Assembly (NCBI GenBank): GCA_965247125.1
Contig: CBDFGO010000002.1
Coordinates: forward strand, 744,001-808,000
Origin: CALBJU01 sp965247125
GTDB taxonomy: Bacteria; Bacteroidota; Rhodothermia; Rhodothermales; UBA10348
Length of the DNA: 64,000 bases
Reading direction: 5' to 3'
Positions 1 through 9,399 of this stretch are shown piece by piece. Numbering within the stretch: the first letter of the stretch is position 1; each line of letters begins with the position of its first letter. Under the pieces are notes generated by a model, which was given only the letters and a program-made list of their open reading frames with translations, made no database searches and was not told where the DNA came from. Position numbers and translations under genes: made by a program.

Positions 1-90
1 ACGATCGTAGGCTTCGCTTCTTTTCTTGAAGCGATCATTCTTTGGATCGATTGACTCGCCTACCGTTCTCGACTCTTCAAATTCAGGCAT
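1..90 (-). CDS. 5' fragment of unknown protein (runs off the window edge)
   Basis: An ATG at 88-90 opens a reading frame with no stop to base 1, giving 30 residues that begin MPEFEESRTVGESIDP and are rich in charged residues. It lies 40 bases beyond the terminator of the small gene upstream, so it would need its own promoter. No strong Shine-Dalgarno is visible; a GGA lies just upstream of the ATG. No family is recognised. It could be a chance frame. Confidence 0.35.
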   Translation of the reverse strand, partial: MPEFEESRTVGESIDPKNDRFKKRSEAYDR

Positions 91-129
91 ACATTCCGTG
101 GAGGTTTCCCACGATCAATTGGTGTGTAC

Positions 130-158
130 AAAAAAAGCCCGGCCTGAAAGGCCGGGCT
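130..158 (-). terminator. intrinsic terminator after the CsbD-like gene
   Basis: A perfect 9-bp GC-rich stem (136-144 with 150-158, loop 145-149) is followed on the minus strand by a run of seven T (complement of 130-136). It starts 26 bases after the stop codon of the small gene at 185-379. Confidence 0.85.
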
Positions 159-184
159 CATCTGATTTCGATGGGAGCTTCGAA

Positions 185-379
185 TTACAGAAATGCAGAT
201 ATCTTCTGAATGATTTCTGGTTTCGGCTCACCGGTCTTCTCATGGATAAGATCGACCATTTTCGTCAGTTTGCCTCGTGCTTTTTTCATTTCGGTTTCAC
301 CGAATTCATGGTCGCTCCAGATGGTTTCAATCTGGTTGACCACACGGGCCCAACTGTCGTTCATGCCTTGGGTTGCCAT
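185..379 (-). CDS. small CsbD-like stress-type protein
   Basis: A 64-residue soluble protein with no signal peptide or membrane segment. The layout resembles the CsbD/YjbJ family: an early Trp (residue 9), a second Trp about a dozen residues later (IETIW), then a Gly-Lys-Leu turn (ARGKLTK) and a C-terminal helix (IHEKTGEPKPEIIQKI). Family members are general-stress proteins of unclear biochemical role. The gene has its own terminator directly downstream and is probably monocistronic. The ATG is preceded by an A/T-rich stretch without a clear Shine-Dalgarno. The family call comes from pattern only and is moderate. Confidence 0.7.
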   Translation of the reverse strand: MATQGMNDSWARVVNQIETIWSDHEFGETEMKKARGKLTKMVDLIHEKTGEPKPEIIQKISAFL

Positions 380-502
380 AATAAAAAAGGGTTGTCTAGG
401 TCATGGCTCATGAGCACCTAATATACTCATTTTGAGGCATTCCTGCCCGGGCATGGTTCAAAGACCGTGTTAAGTCCTTCGTTTATTTTGACCGTTGCTG
501 CA

Positions 503-2974
503 TCACGCCTGGTCTGGTGAATCGGGCAAATCTGACGTATTCAGGTAATCCATCAGCGAAAAAGCGTCGACCTGAATGGCATCGTCGCGAAGTTTTTCCG
601 CCCTCTTAAGGGCTGCGGCATCATCGACGGAAATAACATTGCTCTGTACCGCTACGACCAACTGAGCTTCCAGAGGACCCTTCGGAATGTCACCCGACCG
701 ACTGGCTCGCTTAAGCACGGCCGATACGGCCTCGGTTTCAACGCTGGCAATCATCGCTCTATCCATCCTTCCGATAGGACGATCTGCTGAGGATGGAATG
801 TATATGCCATCCGTCAGCCGATCTCTCTGTTCGCCAGGGTGTTGCAGGATCGACGCGACCAGATGACCATCTGAGTCTGAGGGTCCAGAGGAGAGGCGGT
901 TAATTCGCGACCAAACCCCAATGGGACCACGATAGAGCCAGCTGATTACGGGAAGTCGGAGACTGTCGAGCAGTTCGTCGAATGCCGTCTGCATCCGGAA
1001 AAAGGCCGTATCCATCACCCAGCGGAGAAGGGGTTCGTCCTCGGTTCGTCGGCCTTCCGATTCAAATCGCTTGAGGGCTGCAGACGCCAGATACATCCAG
1101 GAGAAAATATCCGCAAAACGCCCGGTAATCTTCTCTTTCCTTTTTAATGTACCACCCATCATTCCGAGCGCGAGGTCGGCCATGATGCTGAATGACGCCG
1201 AAGCCCACGCAAGTTTTCTGAAATAGCGTGCCGCTGGTCCTCCAACCGGTGCGCTCGCAAGACGTCCCCGGGTGAGAGAAAGGAGGACGGCTCGAAACGC
1301 GTTTTGAACGACCATGCCAACATGGCCCCAGAACGCACGATCGAACGCTGCCACGTCCCCCGCTTCGAGGGCCTTCACCTCCTGCAATACGAAGGGATGG
1401 GAGCGGATCGCACCCTGACCAAATATTATCAGCGTTCGAGTCAGAATATTTGCACCCTCCACCGTCACTCCAATGGGAGTGTTTATATACGCGTGGGCCA
1501 GCGCGTTTCGAGGCCCTCTGGAAATAGCATTCCCGCCAAGGATGTCCATCCCATCATTTATCGCTTCGCGGAACAGCTCGGTCGCGCTGTACTTCATTAT
1601 GGCGGTGACAACGGCCGGTTTGGCACCCTTATTCAGGGCACCATTTGTATAGCGCCGAGCGGCATCGAGCAGGTATGTATACCCGCCGATACGGGCCAGA
1701 GGCTCTTCAATTCCCTCAAATCGTCCAATTGAGAGGCCAAATTGCTTACGAACAACCGCGTGAGCACCCGCCACACGAGCAACGGTCTTCGTACCGTACG
1801 TACCCACGGCTGGAAGGGAAATGCCGCGACCGGCCGCCAAAGATTCCATCAGCATGCGCCACCCGCGACCCACGCCGGCTTCGCCACCTATAACCGATTT
1901 TTCAAGATCGACGACCACGTCGCTCCCATAGGTTGGACCATTGAAGAATGGTATTCCCATCGGATCGTGTCGCATACCATTGTCCACTCCCTCAGCGTCA
2001 CTCGAGATGAGAGCACAAGTGATACCGAGTTCGGTGCCACGGCCCAGCAGTTCGTCGGGATCGTACAACTTAAAGGCAAGGCCCAAGATCGTAGAGATGG
2101 GTGCCAGCGTGATGTAGCGCTTGTTCCAGTTGAGAAGAATCATCAGGCGGCCGTCTACACCCCGGAAGATGTCTCCCCGCGCAGACATTGCGCCGGCGTC
2201 AGAGCCCGCACCCGGTTCGGTGAGCGCGAACGCAGGAATTTCTTCGTGCGAAGCCAGACGCGGGAGATAGTGATCTTTTTGCTCTTCGGTCCCATAATGA
2301 ATGAGTAATTCGGCAGGTCCAAGTGAGTTGGGCACCATGACGGTGATTCCGAGGACTGCATTCGCCGAGTTCATTTTCCCAACGACCGCACTGTTAGCAG
2401 ATGCAGAAAAACCAAGCCCACCATATTCCTTCGGAATGATCATCCCGAAGAAGCGGTGTTTCTTCAATAATTCCCATGTTGCAGGCGGCAAATCTCTGCG
2501 CTGAAAGACATCCCAATCGTCGGTCGCATCGCATACCTCCTGGGCCGGACCGTCGATGAATGCCTGCTCTTCCTCGGTCAAGCCTGGATAATCTTCGGCC
2601 AGCATGCGTTTGAAATTCGGCTTTCCAGAGAAGAGTTCTCCCTCGATCCACGTGGTGCCCGCATCAATCGCTTCCTGCTCTGTACCAGAGATCGTAGGTA
2701 AAAATTCTAACGCCTCGATCAGCTTCATAACAGCCGAACTGATTAACCGCCGAAATAATGGGAGGCCGAATAGGACGAGAACAACGCCCCACCCGATCCA
2801 CAACCCTACGGCGGCTCCATATCCATACAGAACGACAGCAAGGACCGCCAACCACCACCTCAATCCGAGACCGTGAAACCCCAGATGCAGGAATACCAGC
2901 ACCACCAGTGTGATCGACACCCAGGACGGTACGAATGTGCTCAGAAACGAGTAGAAAGGCAGTTCCATAGTCAT
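503..2974 (-). CDS. fadE: acyl-CoA dehydrogenase, long FadE type
   Basis: Catalyses the first, FAD-dependent step of fatty acid beta-oxidation (acyl-CoA to trans-2-enoyl-CoA). The 823-residue length, an N-terminal hydrophobic region of about 75 residues and a long C-terminal extension after the dehydrogenase core match the E. coli FadE class (about 814 aa) rather than the 380-residue soluble enzymes. The core shows a TGTEEQK-type segment (here YGTEEQKDHYLPRL) and the flavin-side motif ALTEPGAGSDAG around residues 250-262. The chosen ATG (2972-2974) follows an AGGAG by 5 nt; a TTG nine codons upstream is also in frame but lacks such a site. It is the last gene of the fad cluster, separated from the thiolase by a tandem-repeat spacer of about 140 bases. 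Confidence 0.93.
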   Translation of the reverse strand: MTMELPFYSFLSTFVPSWVSITLVVLVFLHLGFHGLGLRWWLAVLAVVLYGYGAAVGLWIGWGVVLVLFGLPLFRRLISSAVMKLIEALEFLPTISGTEQEAIDAGTTWIEGELFSGKPNFKRMLAEDYPGLTEEEQAFIDGPAQEVCDATDDWDVFQRRDLPPATWELLKKHRFFGMIIPKEYGGLGFSASANSAVVGKMNSANAVLGITVMVPNSLGPAELLIHYGTEEQKDHYLPRLASHEEIPAFALTEPGAGSDAGAMSARGDIFRGVDGRLMILLNWNKRYITLAPISTILGLAFKLYDPDELLGRGTELGITCALISSDAEGVDNGMRHDPMGIPFFNGPTYGSDVVVDLEKSVIGGEAGVGRGWRMLMESLAAGRGISLPAVGTYGTKTVARVAGAHAVVRKQFGLSIGRFEGIEEPLARIGGYTYLLDAARRYTNGALNKGAKPAVVTAIMKYSATELFREAINDGMDILGGNAISRGPRNALAHAYINTPIGVTVEGANILTRTLIIFGQGAIRSHPFVLQEVKALEAGDVAAFDRAFWGHVGMVVQNAFRAVLLSLTRGRLASAPVGGPAARYFRKLAWASASFSIMADLALGMMGGTLKRKEKITGRFADIFSWMYLASAALKRFESEGRRTEDEPLLRWVMDTAFFRMQTAFDELLDSLRLPVISWLYRGPIGVWSRINRLSSGPSDSDGHLVASILQHPGEQRDRLTDGIYIPSSADRPIGRMDRAMIASVETEAVSAVLKRASRSGDIPKGPLEAQLVVAVQSNVISVDDAAALKRAEKLRDDAIQVDAFSLMDYLNTSDLPDSPDQA

Positions 2975-3059
2975 AATTGCTCCTGCGATTTGTGGCGACA
3001 AATCTCGCTGAATAAGTTTTTCAGCCCTCGGGTTGGTTGGTTTAAGCCGTTCAGCTACA

Positions 3060-3129
3060 CAGTTTGGTCACGCAGTTTGGTCACGCAGTTTGGTCACGTA
3101 GTTTCGATACAAAGTTTAGTCACACAGTT
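3060..3129. repeat. 13-bp tandem repeat between fadA and fadE
   Basis: Three exact copies of CAGTTTGGTCACG (3060-3072, 3073-3085, 3086-3098) are followed by two degenerate copies (3099-3111, 3112-3124) and a partial one (3125-3129). The last copies overlap the final codons and stop of the thiolase gene (stop at 3116-3118), so the array grew from, or into, the gene end. The unit is not a multiple of three. Confidence 0.9.
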
Positions 3130-4303
3130 CAAAGATACCAGCGGCGCCCATTCCTCCGCCGATACACATCGTGCAGAGTCCGAAACGCACATTCCTTCGT
3201 TTCATTTCGTGAATGAGCGTTGCGGTCAATTTCGCTCCCGTGCAGCCAAGAGGGTGCCCCAGCGCAATAGCTCCACCATTTACATTCACGATCGACTCAT
3301 CCAGACCCAATTCTCTGATTACCGCGAGGGATTGAGAAGCGAACGCCTCATTCAGCTCCACGAGTCCTATGTCTTCAATCTTGAGGCCAACCTGTGCGAG
3401 AACCTTAGGAACTGCGGCGCTGGGTCCAATACCCATGATTTCCGGTGCGACTCCCGCAACCGCAAAGCCAATCAACTTCGCCATCGGCGTCAAGCCATAT
3501 TTCGCCAGCGCCTCCTCACTAACCAGTACGTTGGCCGCGGCACCGTCTGACATTTGAGAAGAATTTCCAGCTGTAACCGTCCCTTGATTTCTGAACACCG
3601 GACGCAGTCGAGCAAGTGCTTCGAGAGACGTGTCTGCGCGAGGACCTTCATCTGTGTCAAAAACCTTTTCCAGACGTGCTCCCGGGACGCCTCCTGGAGC
3701 GTCCAGCGAGACATCCAGAGGTACAATCTCCTCCTTAAAAACGCCTGCTCCAATCGCGGCCAGCGCTCTGGTATGTGATTGGAGAGCAAATCGATCCTGA
3801 TCCTCACGGGATACGTCGTAGCGCTCAGCCACGTTTTCGGCCGTGTTGCCCATGGAAACGTAGACATCTGGATCGGCCGCCATCAGATCGGGGTCCGGCT
3901 GATAATAGAATCCAGTCATCGGGATCTGACTCATCGACTCTACTCCTCCGGCAACTACCACGTCAGCGAAGCCCGTTGAAATCGCCTGGGTGGCCATGGC
4001 AATGGTCTGCAGACCTGAGGAGCAAAAGCGATTGATGGTCGCTCCTGGAACGGAATCAGGAAAACCTGCCTTCTGAACGATGAGGCGCCCCACATTCATC
4101 CCCTGAGCGCCTTCCGGCATGGCGCAGCCCATCAACACGTCGTCAACTTGTTCGGCGGAGATACTTCCTGCCCTCTCGAGCGCTTCACGTACGACGATGC
4201 CGCCCAAGGTCTCTGGCCTCACGGTTCTCAGCGATCCCTTGTGAGCTCGGCCGATTGCGGTTCGCACGGACGATACGATGTACGCCGATGATTTGATTTC
4301 CAT
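3116..4303 (-). CDS. fadA: acetyl-CoA acyltransferase (3-ketoacyl-CoA thiolase)
   Basis: Cleaves 3-ketoacyl-CoA with CoA in the last step of beta-oxidation; cytoplasmic. The 395-residue length is normal for type-I thiolases. The nucleophilic Cys94 is in NRFCSSGLQ, His350 in ALGHPLGCTGA, and the acid/base Cys380 in LCTMCIGGGMGAA, so the catalytic set is complete. It sits directly downstream of the HAD/ECH fusion gene (41 bases), which supports a fatty-acid-degrading role rather than acetoacetyl-CoA synthesis. The 3' end runs into a 13-bp tandem array. The N-terminal ATG gives a start typical of the family (MEIKSSAYIVSSVRTAIG). Confidence 0.95.
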   Translation of the reverse strand: MEIKSSAYIVSSVRTAIGRAHKGSLRTVRPETLGGIVVREALERAGSISAEQVDDVLMGCAMPEGAQGMNVGRLIVQKAGFPDSVPGATINRFCSSGLQTIAMATQAISTGFADVVVAGGVESMSQIPMTGFYYQPDPDLMAADPDVYVSMGNTAENVAERYDVSREDQDRFALQSHTRALAAIGAGVFKEEIVPLDVSLDAPGGVPGARLEKVFDTDEGPRADTSLEALARLRPVFRNQGTVTAGNSSQMSDGAAANVLVSEEALAKYGLTPMAKLIGFAVAGVAPEIMGIGPSAAVPKVLAQVGLKIEDIGLVELNEAFASQSLAVIRELGLDESIVNVNGGAIALGHPLGCTGAKLTATLIHEMKRRNVRFGLCTMCIGGGMGAAGIFELCD

Positions 4304-4344
4304 CCTATTCCTCTACCCGTTCAATTTGCCCAGTGACTCCACAT

Positions 4345-6711
4345 TCAGTTTCTCAGTGGTTTTCCTGTTTCAAGCAGACTCCGAATCCGGGCCTGCGTGT
4401 TTTTTTCTCCCAGGAGACTCAAGAATGCCTCTCGTTCCAGATCCAGAATATGAGATCTCGAAATGAGCCCATCTCCCAGCAGGTCTCCGCCGGTCATCAC
4501 GTAAGCAAGCTTTTTAGCGAGGAGTAGATCGTAGTCGGAGATGAAGCGGCTCTGGTGAAATTGATAGGCCATGGATTCAAAGGCTGCACGACCGGGGGCG
4601 CCCAACGCGTGGACCTTCGCGTCATCTACCGGTGGTGAATACCCTTGATCTGACAATCGTACGACCTCTGCAGCTGCTGCAAAAAATCGCCGTTCTTCCC
4701 TCATCACAACAGGGGCCGATTCTTCCAGATATCCCATGTCCTTGGCGTCCAGGGCACTCGACGAAACTCTGGCCATGGCCACCTGCTGAAATCTTTTTTG
4801 CAAAAGAGAAAGGATTTCACTCGGATGACCCGATGGCGCTGCGCGCGATGCATTTTCCATGAGACGAAGGCATCCGGTGCCGGCGGGAATGAGCCCTACG
4901 CCCAGTTCAACCAGCCCCAGATAGCTCTCTGCGGCGGCCAACGGAGATCGACATGACATCACCAACTCCGTAGCACCTCCCAGCACTCGGGAGTGGCACG
5001 CGACTACCACCGGTTTCAAACTATTGTGCACCGCTTCCATTGCGGTCTGGAAATTTTTGACGGCTCCGCCAATCTCTTCGAACTCACCGGCGAGTAGCGC
5101 TTGCCCAACTTCGCCCAGATTCGCCCCGACTGAGAAATTCGAACCCGAATTAGCGATGATCAGCCCACGGAGATCGGGATTGGCCCCAACGGTAGCAAGT
5201 GCTTCGAGAATATCCCTGATCACCCCGGCACCCAGAGTATTGGCCTTCGACCTGAATTCGAGAATGGCGACATCGTCCGAAAAACGACGCAAAAGGGTGC
5301 TGTCAGTCTCCGTGATGACGCGCCTGTCGGCGAAGTAGGATGCTTCATCTTGCGCGAGGCTCAGCACCGTGAATGAGGCGTCTTCAGGATTATATGTAGA
5401 AGGAACGTCGCCGACCCTCCGATAGAATCCGGTCTCTGGATCCATCTCAGCTGCCCAATCCGGCAGGCTAAGGCCCAATTCCGTCATACGATCACGCACC
5501 TCTGCGATTCCAAGCGCATCCCATATCTCAAACGGACCCATCTTCCATCCAAAGCCCCATTTGATTGCCTGGTCGATTGATGCCGGGCTGTCGGTTATCT
5601 CTGGAATTCTTCGAGCAGCGTAGGCCAGAAGTCCGAGTGTCGTCCTCCGAAATGAATCACCGACCTTGGTTTCATCATGAAACAGGGCACGGAGTCTTGA
5701 AACCAGTCCGCCGGATGCCTTGATCTCTAAAAGGGACGGGAGGTCTAAATCAGGTGCAGATTTATACTCGCCCGCGCTTGGATCCCAGGATCTGATCTCC
5801 CCGTCCACCTTTTGATAATATCCGGCTCTTGATTTGGCGCCCAGACGGCCCTGCTCCACGAGTTCTGCCAACTCCGCTGGCACGGTGAATACAGCCTTCG
5901 ATTCATCGTTTTCGATGGCAGCCCCCAAATTATCGATGACTGCTTTCATCACGTCCAATCCTACGACGTCAGCCGTCCTGAAAGTGGCGGACCTGGGATG
6001 ACCGACCAGCTCCCCGGTGAGCGTGTCTACCTCTTCCATCGAGAATCCGTACTCACTTCGTTCAGACATCGCCAACAGCAGTGCAAATATTCCGATTCGA
6101 TTGCCGATGAAGTAGGGCGAATCCTTTGCAACCACGACACCCTTTCCGAGATGAACTCTCGCATACTCCGATATTCTGGCTACGATATTGGGGTCAGTGT
6201 CGGCGCCCGGAATGACCTCGAGTAATTTGAGGTATCTGGGAGGATTGAAAAAATGTGTGCCGAGAAAGCGTCTTCGGAAGGAGCCACTTTTGTCACTGGT
6301 GATCGAGGCAATTGGAATACCGCTGGTGTTGGTCGAAATGATCGCTGTATCACTCGCAACGGCTTCGATCTTTTCGAACAAAGACTGCTTGATGTCCAGT
6401 CGCTCTACGACCGCTTCGACAATCCACTCTGCGTCGGCCAAGCGACCCATATGCTCGTCCAAGTTTCCCAATCGGATCCGATTTGCCGTTTTTGCGGAGA
6501 ACAGCGGTGCGGGTCGCAGTTTTGAGGCACGCTTGAATGCCGCCTCTACAATTACATTTTTGCGGCCTTCCGGAGCAGCGATATCCAGCAGTTCAACTTC
6601 GAGGCCAGCGTTCGCGAAATGCGCGGCAATCTGCGCACCCATCGTTCCGGCCCCAACGACCGCCACCTTGCGAAACGGAAGCGCAGAATATGATGATCTA
6701 GGTTCGTTCAT
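4345..6711 (-). CDS. fadB: 3-hydroxyacyl-CoA dehydrogenase / enoyl-CoA hydratase fusion
   Basis: Bifunctional beta-oxidation enzyme (hydration of enoyl-CoA, NAD-dependent oxidation of 3-hydroxyacyl-CoA). Domain order is dehydrogenase first: the NAD loop VVGAGTMG is at residues 18-25, with HFFNPP and a C-terminal HAD domain following, and the crotonase domain is in the last third (oxyanion segment SGSNFSVGANLGE, then GLVELGVGLIPAGTG). This order is that of Bacillus FadN/YusL, the reverse of E. coli FadB. About 788 residues. An in-frame TTG at 6732 would overlap the ligase stop codon (TTGA) and is a real alternative; the ATG at 6711 was chosen because it gives the usual short lead before the Rossmann fold. 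Confidence 0.94.
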   Translation of the reverse strand: MNEPRSSYSALPFRKVAVVGAGTMGAQIAAHFANAGLEVELLDIAAPEGRKNVIVEAAFKRASKLRPAPLFSAKTANRIRLGNLDEHMGRLADAEWIVEAVVERLDIKQSLFEKIEAVASDTAIISTNTSGIPIASITSDKSGSFRRRFLGTHFFNPPRYLKLLEVIPGADTDPNIVARISEYARVHLGKGVVVAKDSPYFIGNRIGIFALLLAMSERSEYGFSMEEVDTLTGELVGHPRSATFRTADVVGLDVMKAVIDNLGAAIENDESKAVFTVPAELAELVEQGRLGAKSRAGYYQKVDGEIRSWDPSAGEYKSAPDLDLPSLLEIKASGGLVSRLRALFHDETKVGDSFRRTTLGLLAYAARRIPEITDSPASIDQAIKWGFGWKMGPFEIWDALGIAEVRDRMTELGLSLPDWAAEMDPETGFYRRVGDVPSTYNPEDASFTVLSLAQDEASYFADRRVITETDSTLLRRFSDDVAILEFRSKANTLGAGVIRDILEALATVGANPDLRGLIIANSGSNFSVGANLGEVGQALLAGEFEEIGGAVKNFQTAMEAVHNSLKPVVVACHSRVLGGATELVMSCRSPLAAAESYLGLVELGVGLIPAGTGCLRLMENASRAAPSGHPSEILSLLQKRFQQVAMARVSSSALDAKDMGYLEESAPVVMREERRFFAAAAEVVRLSDQGYSPPVDDAKVHALGAPGRAAFESMAYQFHQSRFISDYDLLLAKKLAYVMTGGDLLGDGLISRSHILDLEREAFLSLLGEKNTQARIRSLLETGKPLRN

Positions 6712-6728
6712 TCCAAAGTATCGGCCGC

Positions 6729-8654
6729 TCAAGCCTGATCTTCTGTGTATTGATGCTCGTCGACGTAAAGCTCCTCAATCGCTTCAGCGAATTTATTTCT
6801 CACCTCAGCCCTCTTCACCTTCAGAGTGGGTGTCAGCAGATTGTTTTCGACGGAGAGTTCAGCTGGAACAAGCCTGAAACGCTTGATCGTCGACCAGTGT
6901 GACATCCCTTCGTTGGCCTGTTCAACGATTAGGCCAAATTCATTCAGGATACGCTCATTCTGACAGAGAGCGGGCAACTCGATAGCTGACGAAATACCGA
7001 GACTCTTTGCGAGCGAGCGGATGCTGTCTTCGCTGGGGAAGATGAGCGCCGCGGCAAATTTGTGACCCGATCCAATGACCACGCTATGATCGATCAATGG
7101 CTCGGCCGAAAGACGATTTTCCAGAGGCTGTGGCATCACGTACTTACCGGTCGACAACTTGAACAGGTCTTTTTTTCGATCCGTAATTCTGAGAAACCCA
7201 TCCTCGCTGAGCTCACCGATGTCACCCGTGTGAAGCCAGCCCTCTTCGTCAATCATCGCCGCCGTTTTCTCCTCGTCTCTGAAATAGCCCGCCATTACAT
7301 GAGGACCTCGAGTAAGGATCTCTCCGTCTTCATCGATTTTAAGCTCCAGGCCTTCCAGGACGGTTCCCACCGTTCCCGCTCGATTAGAATCTGGTCTGTT
7401 GAACGCGATAACTGGACTGGTTTCCGTCAGACCATACCCCTGTAGGATGGTTAGACCCGCGCGGTCGAACACCTCCGCTATTTCCGAATTCAGGGCTGCC
7501 CCGCCGCTGATGATCCAGCGGATCTTCCCGCCGAAAATTGCCCGCCACTTTTTGTACACGAGCCGGTCGGCGGCACCGAACAGAGGACCCGAGTTTCTGG
7601 ACTCCTTCCGAGCCCGATCCAGACCCCACCTTGCGATTTTTCCCTTCAGCCCCGTTGCACTTTGCGTTCGAGCAATAATCTTCGAATAGACCTTTTCCAG
7701 AACGCGAGGAACGGTCGAAATAATGGTGGGACGAACGGTAGTGAGGTCCTCCACCAACCGATCCGGATGTGAAAAATACAGACTGGTTCCTCGTGCGAGC
7801 GCGCCGTAGTAGAGGGTCCGTGCGAAAACATGGGTCAAAGGAAGAAACGAAAGCATGACCTCACCGCCCATGCCAGGTTTATAGGATTTGATACCTGAAA
7901 ACGCCATCAGGGCGTTGGAGCTGATGTTTTCATGCGTCAACATGACGCCTTTGGGTCGTCCTGTGGTCCCGCTCGTATATATTATTGTTGCCAGATCGCT
8001 GGGATCGAGCCTGTCCGAGAGTGCGCGAACGTGCTCAGAATCAGCCTGGATGAGGTCCCTTCCACGGGAGCGCACATCTGATAGGGTCAGGAGAGATATT
8101 TCCTCCGGTACACCGAGGGCTTTGATGTCATGGGCCGGTTCGGTGAGAATGATATGGCGGACGCCAGTTGGGAATTCAAGTGCCTCAATGAGTTCGTCGA
8201 ACCGGTCGCCTCCGGATGCGATGACCGCGTGTACTTCCGCGTGATTGAGAACGAATTTTATCGTTTCCGGTGTGTGCGTGAGGTAAACCGGCACGTCTAC
8301 GAGGCCGGCAATCAGGCACCCCATATCGGCCAGGCAGAAGTAAACGTCGCTTTCCTGATACAATGCCACGCGATCGCCAGGGCGAAGCCCCAGATTAAGA
8401 AGTCCGATCGCCAGTTCTTCCGCGGCATTCTTGAAATCATCTGTAGAGTAAGCCTTCCACGATCCTCGTTCCTTTTGTACGAAAGCACGTGAATTAGGGT
8501 GCGAAGCATTAGCGTGATAAAGAAAAGACGGTAAAGTCCGTCCCAGGAAGGAAGGCCGTCCGACATGCTTTGCTATGTTCAAATGTTCACTCACGAAATC
8601 CCAATGTACTCCAGTTCTCGCGCTGACTCCACCAAGTGGTGTTCTATATCGCAC
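6729..8654 (-). CDS. fadD: long-chain fatty acid--CoA ligase
   Basis: Activates fatty acids to acyl-CoA with ATP (AMP-binding superfamily), feeding the downstream beta-oxidation genes. The signature loop YTSGTTGRPKGVMLTHEN is near residue 225, followed by LQGYGLTETSP, GWLHTGDIGE and ITDRKKDLFKLSTGKY, so adenylation and thioester half-reaction motifs are intact. About 641 residues, the size of the FadD15/long-chain class. The start is uncertain: the frame opens with GTG at 8654, and another GTG at 8594 (VSEHLNIAKHVG...) is possible; neither has a strong ribosome site. It lies 29 bases after the TetR gene and overlaps or abuts the fusion gene. Confidence 0.92.
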   Translation of the reverse strand: MRYRTPLGGVSARTGVHWDFVSEHLNIAKHVGRPSFLGRTLPSFLYHANASHPNSRAFVQKERGSWKAYSTDDFKNAAEELAIGLLNLGLRPGDRVALYQESDVYFCLADMGCLIAGLVDVPVYLTHTPETIKFVLNHAEVHAVIASGGDRFDELIEALEFPTGVRHIILTEPAHDIKALGVPEEISLLTLSDVRSRGRDLIQADSEHVRALSDRLDPSDLATIIYTSGTTGRPKGVMLTHENISSNALMAFSGIKSYKPGMGGEVMLSFLPLTHVFARTLYYGALARGTSLYFSHPDRLVEDLTTVRPTIISTVPRVLEKVYSKIIARTQSATGLKGKIARWGLDRARKESRNSGPLFGAADRLVYKKWRAIFGGKIRWIISGGAALNSEIAEVFDRAGLTILQGYGLTETSPVIAFNRPDSNRAGTVGTVLEGLELKIDEDGEILTRGPHVMAGYFRDEEKTAAMIDEEGWLHTGDIGELSEDGFLRITDRKKDLFKLSTGKYVMPQPLENRLSAEPLIDHSVVIGSGHKFAAALIFPSEDSIRSLAKSLGISSAIELPALCQNERILNEFGLIVEQANEGMSHWSTIKRFRLVPAELSVENNLLTPTLKVKRAEVRNKFAEAIEELYVDEHQYTEDQA

Positions 8655-8683
8655 ATCTTGAGGTCGCTGAGCCCCTGAGGCAT

Positions 8684-9301
8684 TTACGACTCTCCTTCGA
8701 CCACCTCATCTTTTATTCCGAGACTCCCAAATATTTGCTGGTACGCTCCGTCGATGAGTAGATCTGGATCAATTCGCTTGTCAACCCTTTCCGAGGAGAG
8801 CAAAGTCACTACTCCGTGCAACTGCGTCCAAACCAGATTTGCCGCCAAAAACGAATCGATGTTGGCAGATGGCCCGTCAACCCGCCCCTCTTCGATGGCA
8901 GCTCCGATCAATTCGAGGTTTTTCCTGGCTTTCCGATATTTTTCAGCTGGATAGCGTTTGATGTACTCGGGATGCAGTACATACATGATCTCGTAATATT
9001 CAGGGCGCTCGAGGCCAAACGAGACGTAGGCCTTGCACATCGCAAGAAGACGATCCTGGGGAACCGCACAAGAATCGTTCGCTTCGACGAGTCTCTCGTG
9101 GAGCAGATCAACGCCCTCGTCGATTAGGGCATGCACCAACTCGTCCTTATTTTCAAAGTACAAGTAGATGCTGGTTGCACTGTAGCCAATTGTTTTGGCG
9201 ATATTTCGCATCGACAACTGGGCGTACCCGGTTGTCGTCAGAAGCTGACGGGCGGTATCGAGGATCAGGCGCTGTAGGCCGTTTTCTGCGGTCTCAGACA
9301 T
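8684..9301 (-). CDS. TetR-family regulator of the fad cluster
   Basis: A 205-residue DNA-binding repressor with an N-terminal helix-turn-helix at about residues 10-55 (LRRLILDTARQ-like opening, then LSMRNIAKTIGYSATSIYLYFENKDEL, cut here for reading as a standard TetR HTH). The C-terminal ligand domain is divergent, as usual. Being the first gene of an operon for acyl-CoA ligase, dehydrogenases and thiolase, it is probably an acyl-CoA-responsive repressor of the FadR(TetR) kind; that is inference from position. The ATG at 9299-9301 was chosen over an in-frame GTG at 9319 because a palindrome (9313-9325) that could be its own operator overlaps the latter. Confidence 0.9.
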   Translation of the reverse strand: MSETAENGLQRLILDTARQLLTTTGYAQLSMRNIAKTIGYSATSIYLYFENKDELVHALIDEGVDLLHERLVEANDSCAVPQDRLLAMCKAYVSFGLERPEYYEIMYVLHPEYIKRYPAEKYRKARKNLELIGAAIEEGRVDGPSANIDSFLAANLVWTQLHGVVTLLSSERVDKRIDPDLLIDGAYQQIFGSLGIKDEVVEGES

Positions 9302-9312
9302 ATTACGGAAGG

Positions 9313-9325
9313 TTAACACTGTTAA
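9313..9325. promoter_or_regulatory. candidate TetR operator palindrome
   Basis: TTAAC-ACT-GTTAA is a 13-bp inverted repeat ending 11 bases before the tetR ATG. Its position suits autorepression of the whole fad operon. Inference only. Confidence 0.4.
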
Positions 9326-9359
9326 GTTAGTCTATGTTGTTCGTCGTTACAAGTTTCAG

Positions 9360-9399
9360 CCTGTGTTCTAGATATTTAACCTGTGTTATAGATATTTAA
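9360..9399. repeat. two 20-bp direct repeats upstream of tetR
   Basis: Two head-to-tail 20-mers (9360-9379 and 9380-9399) of the form CCTGTGTTNTAGATATTTAA differ at one base (C or A). They lie between the terminator of the DUF4097 gene and the tetR palindrome, where a promoter or regulator site would be expected. Confidence 0.85.

Noticed and set aside
26..421. 131-codon plus-strand frame at the window start
   Set aside because: It runs through the terminator and antisense to the CsbD-like gene, with no recognisable domain.
440..502. 10-bp palindrome TGCCCGGGCA just after fadE
   Set aside because: No T run and no stem extension; not enough for a terminator.
9302..9319. GTG at 9319 as tetR start
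   Set aside because: It overlaps the candidate operator and adds six non-conserved residues; the ATG at 9301 gives the usual TetR N-terminus.
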